A stretch of DNA of 64,000 nt, taken from Motiliproteus sp041586735. GTDB taxonomy: Bacteria > Pseudomonadota > Gammaproteobacteria > Pseudomonadales > Balneatricaceae. The stretch spans positions 1 through 64,000 of the forward strand of contig JBFGZQ010000008.1 in the NCBI GenBank assembly GCA_041586735.1, given 5' to 3'. The translations under genes were made by a program, and so were the position numbers. Position 1 is the stretch's first letter; the number at the start of each line of letters is the position of its first letter. The notes under the pieces are model-generated. The model had not been told where the DNA came from, ran no database searches, and saw only the letters and a list, made by a program, of their open reading frames with translations. Shown piece by piece: positions 28,166-36,882 of this stretch.

Positions 28166-29602
28166 ATGTTCCGTCGTACCAAGATCGTCACCACCCTCGG
28201 CCCGGCTACCGATAAAGACAACAACCTGGAGCGTATCATTCAGGCCGGTGCCAACGTCGTGCGCCTGAATTTCTCGCACGGACAAGCGCAGGATCATATT
28301 CAACGCGCCCTCAGGGTTCGCGAAATCGCCCAGCGACTAGAGATCCAGGTAGCCATCTTAGGCGACCTGCAGGGCCCTAAAATACGTATATCCACGTTTA
28401 AAGAAGGCAAGGTCAAGCTCGAAGTGGGTGCAGTATTTATCCTCGACAGCGCCCTCCCCGCTGGACAGGGCAATGCTAGCGCCGTGGGCCTAGACTACAA
28501 AGCCCTGCCACAAGACCTGCAACCGGACGACCTGCTGCTGCTCGATGATGGTCGTATCCAACTGCGGGTCGAGAGCATCCTTGGCAGCCAAGTTCTGACC
28601 CGAGTAACCATCGGCGGCAGCCTGTCCAACAACAAGGGAATCAACAAGCAGGGGGGCGGACTCTCGGCGGCGGCGCTGACCGACAAGGACAAGGCCGATA
28701 TTCGCACCGCAGCACAGATCGGGGTTGACTACCTAGCGGTCTCCTTCCCACGTAACGGCGCCGATATCCACTATGCTCGCGAACTGGCGTTAGCGGCCGG
28801 CTTGACAACCCGTATTGTGGCCAAGGTCGAGCGTGCAGAATGTGTCAGCACTCCCGAGGCGATGGATGAGATCATCCTCGCCGCCGATGTGGTGATGGTC
28901 GCCCGCGGGGATCTGGGCGTTGAGATCGGTGATGCCGAGCTGGCAGGGGTACAAAAGAGTCTCATCCGTCGCAGTCGGCAGCTCAACCGCGTGGTGATCA
29001 CCGCCACTCAGATGATGGAGTCGATGATCACCAACCCGATGCCGACCCGTGCCGAAGTGATGGATGTTGCCAATGCGGTGCTCGATGGCACCGATGCGGT
29101 GATGCTGTCTGGCGAAACAGCGGCGGGCGAGTTTCCAGTCGAGACCGTACGTTCGATGGCAGAGGTCTGCCGTGGCGCGGAGAAACACCCGAGCGTTAAC
29201 GTCTCCAAACACCGGCTGGACAAAACCTTTACCGATATCACCGAGGCGGTGGCGATGGCGACCATGTACGCAGCCAACCACCTGCAAGGGATCAAGGCGA
29301 TCATCAGTCTAACAGAATCGGGTAAAACCCCGTTGCTGCTGTCACGGATTAGCTCGGGACTGCCGATTTTTGCACTCTCCAGCAACGACGCCACTCTCAA
29401 CCGAGTCAGCCTCTACCGTGGTGTTAAACCGTTGCGCTTTCTGCATTGTCAGGGCGATATCACCAAGGTCGCCGAACAGGCGATCGCGCTATTGAAAAAT
29501 AAACATTACCTGAGCCCGGGCGATCTTGTCATCCTCACCCATGGCGATGACTACGCACCCGGATACGGCACCAACAGTCACAAAGTGCTGACAGTGAGAT
29601 AA
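28166..29602 (+). CDS. pyk: Pyruvate kinase
   Basis: Makes pyruvate and ATP from phosphoenolpyruvate and ADP. The sequence shows RRTKIVTTLGPATDKD at the N-terminus, VVRLNFSHG, GDLQGPKIRIS, the catalytic KVERAE and MVARGDLGVEIG motifs, and TATQMMESM followed by DGTDAVMLSGETAAG. A C-terminal allosteric domain follows. The length of 478 residues is typical of the PykA class. Its stop codon overlaps the start of the next gene by one base. Confidence 0.97.
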   Translation: MFRRTKIVTTLGPATDKDNNLERIIQAGANVVRLNFSHGQAQDHIQRALRVREIAQRLEIQVAILGDLQGPKIRISTFKEGKVKLEVGAVFILDSALPAGQGNASAVGLDYKALPQDLQPDDLLLLDDGRIQLRVESILGSQVLTRVTIGGSLSNNKGINKQGGGLSAAALTDKDKADIRTAAQIGVDYLAVSFPRNGADIHYARELALAAGLTTRIVAKVERAECVSTPEAMDEIILAADVVMVARGDLGVEIGDAELAGVQKSLIRRSRQLNRVVITATQMMESMITNPMPTRAEVMDVANAVLDGTDAVMLSGETAAGEFPVETVRSMAEVCRGAEKHPSVNVSKHRLDKTFTDITEAVAMATMYAANHLQGIKAIISLTESGKTPLLLSRISSGLPIFALSSNDATLNRVSLYRGVKPLRFLHCQGDITKVAEQAIALLKNKHYLSPGDLVILTHGDDYAPGYGTNSHKVLTVR

Positions 29603-30528
29603 TGCTACGCATCGGCGTGGATCTTGGTGGCACCAAGATAGAAATTCTGGCCCTTGATTCGAGCGGCAAACGTTGTTGGAGCCGGCGTGTCGCAACCCCT
29701 CAAGGCGATTATGCCGCAACGCTGGCGGCGATCACCAGGCTGGTGCTGGACGCTGAATCCGCACTGGGGCAAACGGCGAGCGTTGGCGTCTGTATCCCTG
29801 GCACCCTGTCGGCCGATAACGGCCGGATCAAAAATGCCAACTCCACCTGCCTGATCGGCCAGCCCTTAGACCGCGATCTAGAGCGGTCTCTGCAGCGCAG
29901 CATCCGCCTCGCCAATGATGCCGATTGCTTTGCGCTCTCCGAAGCTTGCGATGGTGCGGCAGCAGGTGCCGCTAATGTGTTTGGCGTCATTCTCGGCACC
30001 GGGGTCGGCGGTGGCATCATCCTGGGCGGCCAACTATTGGCAGGCCCCAACGGAATCGCCGGTGAATGGGGCCACAACCCACTGCCCTGGGCCGACCCGC
30101 AACAAGACCCGGCGCTACCCTGTTACTGCGGCAAACGGGGCTGTATCGAGACCTACCTGTCCGGCCCAGGACTTAGCCAGCATTATGCGCTGCTAAGCGG
30201 CCAAGCGCCGCTGCGTGTCGAACAGATCATCCAAGCTGTCGCAGCCGGCGACCCCAGGGCTATACAGGCTTTGGAATACTACGCTGATCGCTTGGCCCGC
30301 AGCCTGGCCTGCGTAATCAACCTGCTCGATCCACAGGTTATCGTCCTAGGAGGCGGACTCTCCAATATTGCCGCACTCTATAGCGAGATCCCCGCTCGCT
30401 GGGGTGCCTACGTGTTCTCGGACCGGGTCAACACCCTGTTAAGACCCGCCTTACACGGAGATGCCAGCGGAGTACGGGGTGCCGCCTGGTTATGGAATGC
30501 GGATGGCAGCACCAAGCCGAGTGCTTAA
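29602..30528 (+). CDS. ROK-family sugar kinase
   Basis: Cytoplasmic sugar kinase of 308 residues. The phosphate-binding motif is GVDLGGTKIE at the N-terminus; GTGVGGGIILGGQLL follows in the middle. The ROK zinc site reads CYCGKRGCIETYLSG, and IVLGGGLSN is near the end. It resembles the fructokinase/mannokinase or N-acetylglucosamine kinase types (Mak, NagK), and the sugar cannot be told from sequence alone. The ATG overlaps the pyruvate kinase TAA by one base, so the two genes are translationally coupled. Confidence 0.92.
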   Translation: MLRIGVDLGGTKIEILALDSSGKRCWSRRVATPQGDYAATLAAITRLVLDAESALGQTASVGVCIPGTLSADNGRIKNANSTCLIGQPLDRDLERSLQRSIRLANDADCFALSEACDGAAAGAANVFGVILGTGVGGGIILGGQLLAGPNGIAGEWGHNPLPWADPQQDPALPCYCGKRGCIETYLSGPGLSQHYALLSGQAPLRVEQIIQAVAAGDPRAIQALEYYADRLARSLACVINLLDPQVIVLGGGLSNIAALYSEIPARWGAYVFSDRVNTLLRPALHGDASGVRGAAWLWNADGSTKPSA

Positions 30529-30751
30529 CCACCCAACTAATAATTAACCACTGACCGCTAATGACTAACGACTACAGGTCTATACAATACCTGCATACCG
30601 GTTCAAGTCTGGGTGCCCATACCGATGAGGTGCGGTACGCATTGGATTATGACGCTAGCGCCATAGAAGCACTGCGCTAGGGTAAGCAGTGAGTCAATAA
30701 AAGAACCCACGCATGCGGATACCGAGCGCACGCCCATACGGAGAGCACTGC
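30529..30751. other. Intergenic stretch without a gene
   Basis: Part of a 314 bp gap between the ROK kinase and the convergent coiled-coil gene. I see no coding frame of note. A short TAACTAAT/TAATTAACCACTGAC-type run and an imperfect hairpin CAGGT-N9-ACCTG near 30577-30595 are present, but nothing with a clear function. Confidence 0.5.
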
Positions 30752-30786
30752 AATAAAAAATCCGCACCAATCACTAGCACGGATTT
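30752..30786 (-). terminator. Terminator after the coiled-coil gene
   Basis: On the minus strand AAATCCG and CGGATTT form a stem around a loop of about 15 bases, followed by TTTTA. It lies about 57 bp downstream of the leftward gene at 30843-31397. Confidence 0.7.
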
Positions 30787-30842
30787 CATCTGCGACTTGA
30801 ACCAGCGAGAGGCAGCCAGTAGCGGCTCAAACAGGCGCAGGG

Positions 30843-31397
30843 TTACTCTTGGGTAGCAGTAACAGCTTCTGTTTCAGGAGACACGGCTTCTAATTTCTTT
30901 TTGACTTCAGCCAGCTCACGCTTAAGCTCAGACACTTCACGCTTAGAGGCCTTGAGCTTAGTGTTCAGGTCTTTGGACAGCGCGGTTTGCTCAGCGATAC
31001 GCTTTTTCTGATCAGCCAGCTGGCGCTTCTGACGTTCAGGATCAAAGGCCTGATACTCCTTAAGCGTTTTCTTGACTTCATTGAGCTCGATAGAACGCTC
31101 TTTAAGCTGATCCGCTAGCTTGCGTGCTTTGACATCCTGTCCCACCACACCTTCAAGCCGAAGAATCTGCTGTGCTGTTTTTAACTTCTCAATCTCGCGA
31201 TACAGCTCCTCGTTCTCTGAGGCCAGACGGTCATCACTGTGAGTGCGAGCTTCGCCAAGTTTTAGCGCCAATGATTTAGAGGCTTGCTTCTCTGCAGACA
31301 ACAACCGGTTCAGCTCATTGAGCTGAACCATAGCTTTTTCTAGTTCAACGGCGGCGTTTTGTGTGGTTTTGATAGAGGATAATTTCAATTGAGACAT
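30843..31397 (-). CDS. Uncharacterised coiled-coil protein
   Basis: I do not recognise this 184-residue protein. It has no signal peptide or membrane helix. From about residue 12 to 170 it is almost entirely heptad-like and charged: long runs of Leu, Glu, Lys and Gln with segments such as LKTAQQILRLEG, LADQLKERSIELNEVKKTL and KREVSELKRELAEVKKKLE. The Glu/Thr-rich tail contains no recognisable domain. It stands alone on its strand with its own terminator. A cytoskeletal, scaffolding or chromosome-associated role would fit, but nothing shows it. The reading frame is well supported by length and bias. Confidence 0.75.
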   Translation of the reverse strand: MSQLKLSSIKTTQNAAVELEKAMVQLNELNRLLSAEKQASKSLALKLGEARTHSDDRLASENEELYREIEKLKTAQQILRLEGVVGQDVKARKLADQLKERSIELNEVKKTLKEYQAFDPERQKRQLADQKKRIAEQTALSKDLNTKLKASKREVSELKRELAEVKKKLEAVSPETEAVTATQE

Positions 31398-31878
31398 GTG
31401 TGGACGTGATACCTACTTGAGTTTGGTGCTTCTAGCTGAGTGAGGGTTTTCGTTCAGCATCTATATTTTAGTCCACTATTATAAAGGTAAATGAAGCCTT
31501 TTTGCTCACCATTTGTTCAATCTATGCACTTTATCCTGAAAAAAATGTCTCTATGTCGACTAAAAAACTATAGATCCGCTAATAAATATTGATAATACAA
31601 ACAGTTAAGAACAAACCCAGCAAATAGCTGAGAGAGCAACCGATACGCCAAGCAGACCGCACTCAGAGGAAAGTCATGCAATAACCCGCCTAGCGCCTTC
31701 ATAATTGCACAATCCACACTGATAATTACCTAGACTACCAGCCCGATCTCTTACGAAATAACACCATGACACCGACCATCTGGCCGTCCTTAGCCACCGC
31801 CTGCGTCCTAGATGCGATCTAAGCAGCGCGATAGCACAGCGCGCTGCTTAACACGCCATACAGCTTGCAGGCGGGGTG
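31398..31878. other. AT-rich intergenic gap with one strong inverted repeat
   Basis: 481 bp without a convincing gene. The right part holds a perfect 11 bp inverted repeat TAAGCAGCGCG / CGCGCTGCTTA with a 9-base loop at 31820-31850. It lies just past the end of the leftward gene at 31879, but no T run follows on that strand. The left part is AT-rich, with several TATAAT-like words (for example around 31478-31486 on the minus strand) that could serve the coiled-coil gene. Confidence 0.5.
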
Positions 31879-33420
31879 TCAGCGCGCCTTAATACTCAGT
31901 GTTTTTCGCCGGCTCGTCGCAGCAGTGCCAGCGACCGCGCTGGGCGTTTTTGACCGCCGCAACACCACGGTCGCAGGAGCGGCATCCTTGACCAGCACTA
32001 GCGCCGATTCAGCGTCACCCGTTGTCGTGGCAACCCAGGCCCTAGCAGGGGAGTGAACGCCGAGAGGCGACTGTAATGCGGCATCGACCACAGCAGGACT
32101 CGGTGGTTCGGGGATCAGCAGCCGATCCAAGACCTTAAGCTGATTAACCATCTGGGCCTCTTCCGCTGCTACTCGTTGCCTTACCGTATCGACAGGCGTA
32201 TCGATCGATGATCGCCGCAACGTCGCGGTGGCGGTATCAGGCCGCATCGAGTCCACCACAGCAGGCATAGGTTGTGGCTGCGGTGGCTGCTGTGGCTGCG
32301 GTGGCTGCGGTGGCTGCTGTGGCTGCTGTGGTTGTGGTGGCTGCTGTGGTTGTGGGGGTTGTGGGGGTGATTGTTGTGATTGTGACTGCGGTGATGGTTG
32401 AGATTGAGAAGCTACCGACTTAGAAGCCTGGGCCCCCACTTTTATCCGCAATAACAATCTGCTGAACTCTTGCTGTAGCTGCGCCGTCTGCAGCGACAGA
32501 TCACTACTTTGATCAAGCGCTTTCATCGCAGAGGCCGAACTCTCTTTGGCCTGACGGTGCAGGACCATCAGCTGCGCATTGGCCGATTGCGAAACGGCCA
32601 CGGCCTCCATCGCCAAGCGCGCCCTGAGTGCGGCTTCATCCTGCTGTGCTTGCAATTGCTGCAACGCACGCTCCGATTCAGCCAGAGCAAGGGATAGCGA
32701 CTGCGCATTGCTTCTGATCTGTTGCTGCGCATTACTCAGCTGCTCCACCGATGCCACCGCCCTCACCAGCAGGCCGATGCCTTCGGCAAAGAGTGCTTTA
32801 TCCAGCTCTGCCGAGTGATCGACGCTGGCAGGTTTGCGCGCGACAGACTCATTCCCCACAGCAGCAGGGGATTCAGGACGGGAACGCTGCTGCACGGGCT
32901 TAGCCGCGATGAATGTCGGTGTAGTGTTGGATTTCGGTGCAGTGTTGGATCTAGGTGCAATGTTGGATTTAGGTACAGAGCACGCCGGCGCTGTACGTTG
33001 CGGCGCGATCGTTCGAGAGGCTATAGACGGCGTGGTGGGGGGCTTAGGCGCCGGCGCCATTTTTACTCTGACCGGCTCCTCTGGCAGGTCCTTCATCCAG
33101 GCCCGCTCATGATCTACCTGCCTAATCCGCTTAACTACGGCATCGGTAATACCAAACTTATAATTCCGCAGCGAGCGCGCAGCCAGTTCAACCGTATGCA
33201 GTAACTCCATCTCCTTCAACTCGGCGATGTCATCAGCATAGTCGAGCTCTTCAATCACAAACTGCGCCTCTCCATGCTCTCGAATCTCGTTATAGAGAGG
33301 AAAATCCAGCCCTGCCTCGGCCGCACGCAGATACAGTTCCCAGCGCTGATCTATAGCTCCGCGACAGGCACCCACATAATTCTGACCACTAGCTTTACTA
33401 AAAACCTTAAAAACAACCAC
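31879..33420 (-). CDS. GIY-YIG-like domain fused to Pro/Gln repeats and coiled coil
   Basis: The frame is open from 33555 and contains no ATG before the first domain, so the start is uncertain. Candidates are TTG at 33555, a TTG near 33477 with AGGAAAG upstream, or the GTG at 33420 used here. From the GTG, residues 1-90 resemble a GIY-YIG nuclease module: VVFKVFSKASGQNYVG (the YIG motif as YVG), AIDQRWELYLRAA with the catalytic-type Arg, a GLDFPLYNEIREHGEAQF segment, and ELKEMELLHT with a possible catalytic Glu. The GIY half is degenerate. Then come a basic Pro/Ser linker with SNTAPK-type repeats, a coiled-coil region, a Pro/Gln-rich tract and a basic tail. The function is unknown and the nuclease reading is tentative. 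A longer start would add a membrane helix. Confidence 0.6.
   Translation of the reverse strand: MVVFKVFSKASGQNYVGACRGAIDQRWELYLRAAEAGLDFPLYNEIREHGEAQFVIEELDYADDIAELKEMELLHTVELAARSLRNYKFGITDAVVKRIRQVDHERAWMKDLPEEPVRVKMAPAPKPPTTPSIASRTIAPQRTAPACSVPKSNIAPRSNTAPKSNTTPTFIAAKPVQQRSRPESPAAVGNESVARKPASVDHSAELDKALFAEGIGLLVRAVASVEQLSNAQQQIRSNAQSLSLALAESERALQQLQAQQDEAALRARLAMEAVAVSQSANAQLMVLHRQAKESSASAMKALDQSSDLSLQTAQLQQEFSRLLLRIKVGAQASKSVASQSQPSPQSQSQQSPPQPPQPQQPPQPQQPQQPPQPPQPQQPPQPQPMPAVVDSMRPDTATATLRRSSIDTPVDTVRQRVAAEEAQMVNQLKVLDRLLIPEPPSPAVVDAALQSPLGVHSPARAWVATTTGDAESALVLVKDAAPATVVLRRSKTPSAVAGTAATSRRKTLSIKAR
32270..32400 (-). repeat. Pro/Gln-coding tandem repeat tract
   Basis: The plus strand is built of GGCTGCGGT / GGCTGCTGT / GGTTGTGGT-like triplet blocks. 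On the coding strand they give roughly 45 codons of Pro and Gln (PPQPQQP-type units) inside the GIY-YIG-like gene. Such DNA is prone to length change. Confidence 0.85.
32918..32971 (-). repeat. Three 18-bp tandem repeats
   Basis: Three consecutive 18 bp units of the form GGTGYARTGTTGGATYTM lie at 32918-32935, 32936-32953 and 32954-32971. On the coding strand each gives a six-residue unit of the type KSNTAP in the linker after the GIY-YIG-like domain. Confidence 0.85.
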
Positions 33421-33723
33421 AGATGACCTACGAATGACGAATAGATAACACAGATAAAACAGCAGCGTAGAGGTCAGCAAAGCCTTTCCTGCTGTACCAC
33501 CTAAAAACACTGGGTAAAAAAAGCGACCCTTAGGCCCAACCCACGCCCTGAACAAAGCCGCGCATTATACCGCTCCAGCAGAGCATTAAAAGGGGTTATT
33601 AACGGCTAAAGGGCCGCCCTGAGGAGTAACGATTGGATCTGATAAGGACCAGAAGCTGATGCCTGCATGTAGATATTTTCGCCGAAAAAGAGACCGCCAG
33701 CAGCAGCCCCCTCAAAGCACGCC

Positions 33724-34260
33724 CTAAGGTGTAATATTGGGTGATAACTGCTGCTCATGCCAAAAAAAAGAGACCGGCCAGAGCCGCTGTTCGGGGTGAT
33801 CAAACCGCTGCCAGAGCTGCTGGTAGGAGAGCTGTAGACTGGGATGTTTATGGGTCGGCGCGATCTCCGCCAGCGGCTGTAATACAAAGGCGTTTTTAGT
33901 AATTTCAGCACGCGGCAACAGCCCGCCGCTGCCATTATCGAGGCGAAACTCACCGACATAATCGGCATAACTAAGGATGTCGATATCCAGCGTTCTGGCG
34001 CTGAATTTTCTAGCATCACGGCAGCGCTGATGATCATGCTCGATCTGCCGCAACGCTACAAACAGCTGCGGCAGACTCTGGAGGGTATCGAACCCAACCA
34101 CCAGGTTATAAAACAGATCACCGTCAAAGCCGACCGCCTCACTCTCATAGATGCTAGAGATGCACAGCGGCGCATAGGCCGCCGCCAGCGCATCGAGACA
34201 ACTACGCACATAACGCTCACGATCAATATTACTGCCGATGCTCAAGTAAACCCGCGCCAT
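33724..34260 (-). CDS. folK: 2-amino-4-hydroxy-6-hydroxymethyldihydropteridine diphosphokinase (HPPK)
   Basis: Folate synthesis: transfers pyrophosphate from ATP to hydroxymethyldihydropterin. Visible family features are YLSIGSNIDRERYVRSCLDAL at the N-terminus, SSIYESEAVGF, FYNLVVGFDT, and RKFSARTLDIDIL, where the conserved metal-binding Asp pair (DIDIL) lies. At 178 residues it is slightly longer than E. coli FolK, with a short extra C-terminus. Its ATG overlaps the folB stop codon by one base, so the two are translationally coupled. Confidence 0.95.
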   Translation of the reverse strand: MARVYLSIGSNIDRERYVRSCLDALAAAYAPLCISSIYESEAVGFDGDLFYNLVVGFDTLQSLPQLFVALRQIEHDHQRCRDARKFSARTLDIDILSYADYVGEFRLDNGSGGLLPRAEITKNAFVLQPLAEIAPTHKHPSLQLSYQQLWQRFDHPEQRLWPVSFFWHEQQLSPNITP

Positions 34261-34616
34261 CAGCAGCGCGCTCCACGCTCGATAATAACCCCCACATCCT
34301 TAGCACCACGCACCGCACCAGGCTTACCCAGACGTAGACGCAGCCAGGGCACTGGAAACTCGTTGAGGACGATGGTCGCGATCTCCTCGGCCATGGTCTC
34401 AACCAGCAAAAACTCACTCTGTTCGATAAAATCGATCAGCCGCTTACTGACGGTCTTATAATTGAGCGTGCTATCAATATCTTCGCTGGCCGCCGCCTTG
34501 CTGATATCGGTGCCCATCTCCAGATCCAGATTGACCCGCTGCCTAATCTTGCGCTCCCAGTCGTAAATACCGATCACGGTTTCCACTTCCAACTCCTTGA
34601 TATAGACGATATCCAT
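34260..34616 (-). CDS. folB: Dihydroneopterin aldolase
   Basis: Folate synthesis: cleaves 7,8-dihydroneopterin to the FolK substrate and glycolaldehyde. The protein of about 118 residues begins MDIVYIKELEVETVIGIYDWER, matching the FolB N-terminus, and has FLLVETMAEEIATIVL and a KPGAVRGAKDVGVIIER end. The ATG at 34616 is chosen because AGGAG lies seven bases upstream; the open frame continues further to 34691 inside tsaD. It begins 10 bp after the tsaD stop. Confidence 0.95.
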   Translation of the reverse strand: MDIVYIKELEVETVIGIYDWERKIRQRVNLDLEMGTDISKAAASEDIDSTLNYKTVSKRLIDFIEQSEFLLVETMAEEIATIVLNEFPVPWLRLRLGKPGAVRGAKDVGVIIERGARC

Positions 34617-34626
34617 CTGCATGCTC

Positions 34627-35715
34627 CTAGGTTTGTTGGCTACTAACAGGGGCTGTAGTAACAGCGATGATTGGCGATGCCGGAATATCAACAGGCTGCA
34701 GCTCCACCATTGGCCAGCGCGGACGTGCCTGAATGGTCAAATCACTGCACTGCCCCGCCAACAAGCGCTGACATCCCGCGTAGGCGATCATGGCACCGTT
34801 GTCGGTACAAAATTCCGGCCGCGCGTAGAACAGAGCGGTGCCATGCCTGGCCGCAATCTCAGCCAGCTTGTGGCGCAACATCTTATTGGCGCTTACACCA
34901 CCGGCGAGCACCAGGGTTTTCATACCGGTTTGCTGCAACGCACGACGACACTTGATCGCTAGGGTATCGATCACCGCATCTTGAAATGCCAAGGCGATGT
35001 CGCTGATATCCTGCTCGCTGAGTCCCGCATCACTCTGTCGCAGCTTCTCGGTGGTATTTAGGGTAAAGGTTTTCAGCCCGCTAAAACTCATATCCAATCC
35101 GGGCCGATCGGTCATCGGCCGCGGAAAGCGAAAGCGCCCCGGGGTGCCCTGCTCTGCACGCGCCGCAATCCGTGGGCCGCCCGGGTAGGCCAGTCCCAGC
35201 ATTTTGGCGGCCTTATCAAAAGCCTCACCGGCGGCATCATCCAGCGACTCGCCCAGCAACTGGTAGTCGCCCAACGCATTGACCTGCATCAACTGGGTAT
35301 GACCACCCGAGACCAGCAGCGCCAGAAACGGGAACGACGGGGGCGAGTCCTCTAGCATCGGCGCCAGCAGATGACCTTCCATATGGTGCACGCCCAGCAC
35401 CGGCACCTGCCAGGCCATTGCCAAGGCGCTGGCCAAGGACGCGCCGGTCATCAAAGCGCCGATCAAGCCGGGACCGGCGGTATAAGCGATCGCATCAACC
35501 TCGGTGGACGCACAACCGGCCTGCGCCAGTACTTGGCGAATCAGCGGTATAAGTTTGAGAATATGATCCCGCGAGGCCAACTCGGGCACCACGCCGCCGT
35601 ACTCGGCATGCATCGCCACCTGGCTATAGAGTGCATCGGCCAGCAGGCCGCGGTCGCTGTCATAGAGCGCGACGCCGGTCTCGTCGCAGGAGGTCTCGAT
35701 TCCCAATACACGCAT
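34627..35715 (-). CDS. tsaD: tRNA N6-adenosine threonylcarbamoyltransferase
   Basis: Catalytic subunit that makes t6A37 in tRNAs reading ANN codons, working with TsaB, TsaC and TsaE. Family motifs are MRVLGIETSCDETG, the iron-binding HHMEGH segment, LLVSGGHTQL, AFDKAAKMLGLAYPGG and LAGGVSANKMLR. I use the ATG at 35715, which gives the usual N-terminus and 362 residues; an in-frame start at 35745 is less likely. It is divergent from rpsU and leads the tsaD-folB-folK operon. Confidence 0.96.
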   Translation of the reverse strand: MRVLGIETSCDETGVALYDSDRGLLADALYSQVAMHAEYGGVVPELASRDHILKLIPLIRQVLAQAGCASTEVDAIAYTAGPGLIGALMTGASLASALAMAWQVPVLGVHHMEGHLLAPMLEDSPPSFPFLALLVSGGHTQLMQVNALGDYQLLGESLDDAAGEAFDKAAKMLGLAYPGGPRIAARAEQGTPGRFRFPRPMTDRPGLDMSFSGLKTFTLNTTEKLRQSDAGLSEQDISDIALAFQDAVIDTLAIKCRRALQQTGMKTLVLAGGVSANKMLRHKLAEIAARHGTALFYARPEFCTDNGAMIAYAGCQRLLAGQCSDLTIQARPRWPMVELQPVDIPASPIIAVTTAPVSSQQT

Positions 35716-35837
35716 AGCGATTCTCTGGCCAGACCGCGCTCCCACTAAGGAATACCACGATCTTGTCGGTTACTGTCAGGATTAAGCCGCATGATACCAG
35801 CCCCAGAAGACGATACCATCAAAAACCACTGCCATGC

Positions 35838-35892
35838 TTTACATAAGATCCTAGACAAGCTTAGAATACGCGCCCCTGAATTTTTTCCAGGG
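35838..35892 (+). promoter_or_regulatory. rpsU promoter with discriminator and leader hairpin
   Basis: TTTACA (35838-35843), an 18 bp spacer and TAGAAT (35862-35867) are followed by ACGCGCCCC. This GC-rich discriminator resembles the one at the rRNA promoter at 343-370, suggesting growth-rate control. CCCTG / CAGGG (35874-35892) around an AT loop forms a small hairpin near the transcript start. Confidence 0.65.
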
Positions 35893-35968
35893 AAGGGTAT
35901 CTGTGGCACGGAGCGACTAATCGAAACGTGGGCAGATAACGCTAATATCGTTAACTTAAGGTAAAACA

Positions 35969-36184
35969 ATGCCAAGTGTAAAAGTCCGTGATAGCGAACC
36001 GTTTGACATCGCTCTGCGTCGTTTCAAGCGTGCCTGTGAAAAAGCTGGCGTGTTGGCTGAAGTTCGTAGCCGCGAATGCTATGAAAAGCCCACTACAGTT
36101 CGCAAGCGCCAGGCAGCAGCAGCCGTTAAGCGTCACGCTAAAAAGGTCTCACGCGAGAATAACCGTCGCGTTCGTCTGTATTAA
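35969..36184 (+). CDS. rpsU: 30S ribosomal protein S21
   Basis: Small basic ribosomal protein of 71 residues, the standard length. It begins MPSVKVRDSEPFDIALRRFK and ends with a Lys/Arg-rich helix AAAVKRHAKKVSRENNRRVRLY-like tail. A TAAGG site lies just before the ATG. It opens the macromolecular synthesis gene set rpsU-yqeY-dnaG-rpoD. Confidence 0.98.
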   Translation: MPSVKVRDSEPFDIALRRFKRACEKAGVLAEVRSRECYEKPTTVRKRQAAAAVKRHAKKVSRENNRRVRLY

Positions 36185-36263
36185 TCTCTGCTTCATAGCG
36201 GATTAGTAACCAACAGACTTAAGATCACGTCAGCATCAACATTACTTTGCCAGGCATAGCAAT

Positions 36264-36716
36264 ATGACCGACTGCGCTATCAAGCTTGAATTAAAACAAG
36301 CCCAAAAAGACGCCATGCGAACCAAAGATAAGGATCGCCTGAAAACGTTGCGCGGCATGCTGGCAGCGATAAAGGATGTTGAAGTCAACGAACGCATCGA
36401 TGTGGATGATGCTCGAGTTGTCGCTGTTCTGGATAAAATGCAGAAACAGCGTCGCGATTCGATCAGTCAGTTTGACGCCGCCGGACGTGATGATTTATCT
36501 GAGGTGGAGAAGAAAGAACTGGAGGTGATTAAACAGTTTCTTCCTGCCCAGCTATTAGACACTGAGATAGACCAGTTGATCGATCAAGCGATCAGCGCCA
36601 CAGGCTCCAGCTCGATGAAAGAGATGGGGCAGATTATGGGGATATTAAAACCCCAGATGCAAGGCCGCGCCGATATGGCTATGGTCAGCAAGCTTATCAA
36701 GGCAAAACTCAGCTAA
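36264..36716 (+). CDS. yqeY: GatB/YqeY domain protein
   Basis: A 150-residue protein made entirely of the GatB/YqeY helical domain found at the end of amidotransferase subunit GatB. Seen here are KLELKQAQKDAMRTKDKDRL, TLRGMLAAIKDVEVN and the conserved C-terminal SSMKEMGQIMGILKPQMQGRADM. A role in tRNA binding or mischarging repair has been proposed for the family but is unproven. It lies between rpsU (80 bp) and dnaG (166 bp), as in many Pseudomonas-like genomes. Confidence 0.94.
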   Translation: MTDCAIKLELKQAQKDAMRTKDKDRLKTLRGMLAAIKDVEVNERIDVDDARVVAVLDKMQKQRRDSISQFDAAGRDDLSEVEKKELEVIKQFLPAQLLDTEIDQLIDQAISATGSSSMKEMGQIMGILKPQMQGRADMAMVSKLIKAKLS

Positions 36717-36882
36717 GCTCAAACCACCTGAGCGGCTCTAGCTAAGTTATCAACACCCTGACAGCACTCCAGCTTCGCCCTGAAACAGACGGGCCGCCGC
36801 ATCCGCAAAGACAGGCATGGCTATACGCTGATGGCTGGGCAACTAACAGCTCGACTACTGATCGCTACCAACCGAGAGCCCG

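Noticed and set aside
30577..30625. A tRNA-like stretch with GGTTCAAGTCT and a short hairpin CAGGT-N9-ACCTG
   Set aside because: The anticodon-like loop has nine bases, no acceptor stem or D arm pairs up, and the T stem is imperfect.
31820..31850. 11-bp inverted repeat as the terminator of the GIY-YIG-like gene
   Set aside because: The stem is strong, but no T run follows on the minus strand; kept only as an inverted repeat within the gap entry.
33606..34037. A leftward 143-codon frame overlapping folK
   Set aside because: It overlaps folK in another frame and has no family motif; folK is unambiguous.
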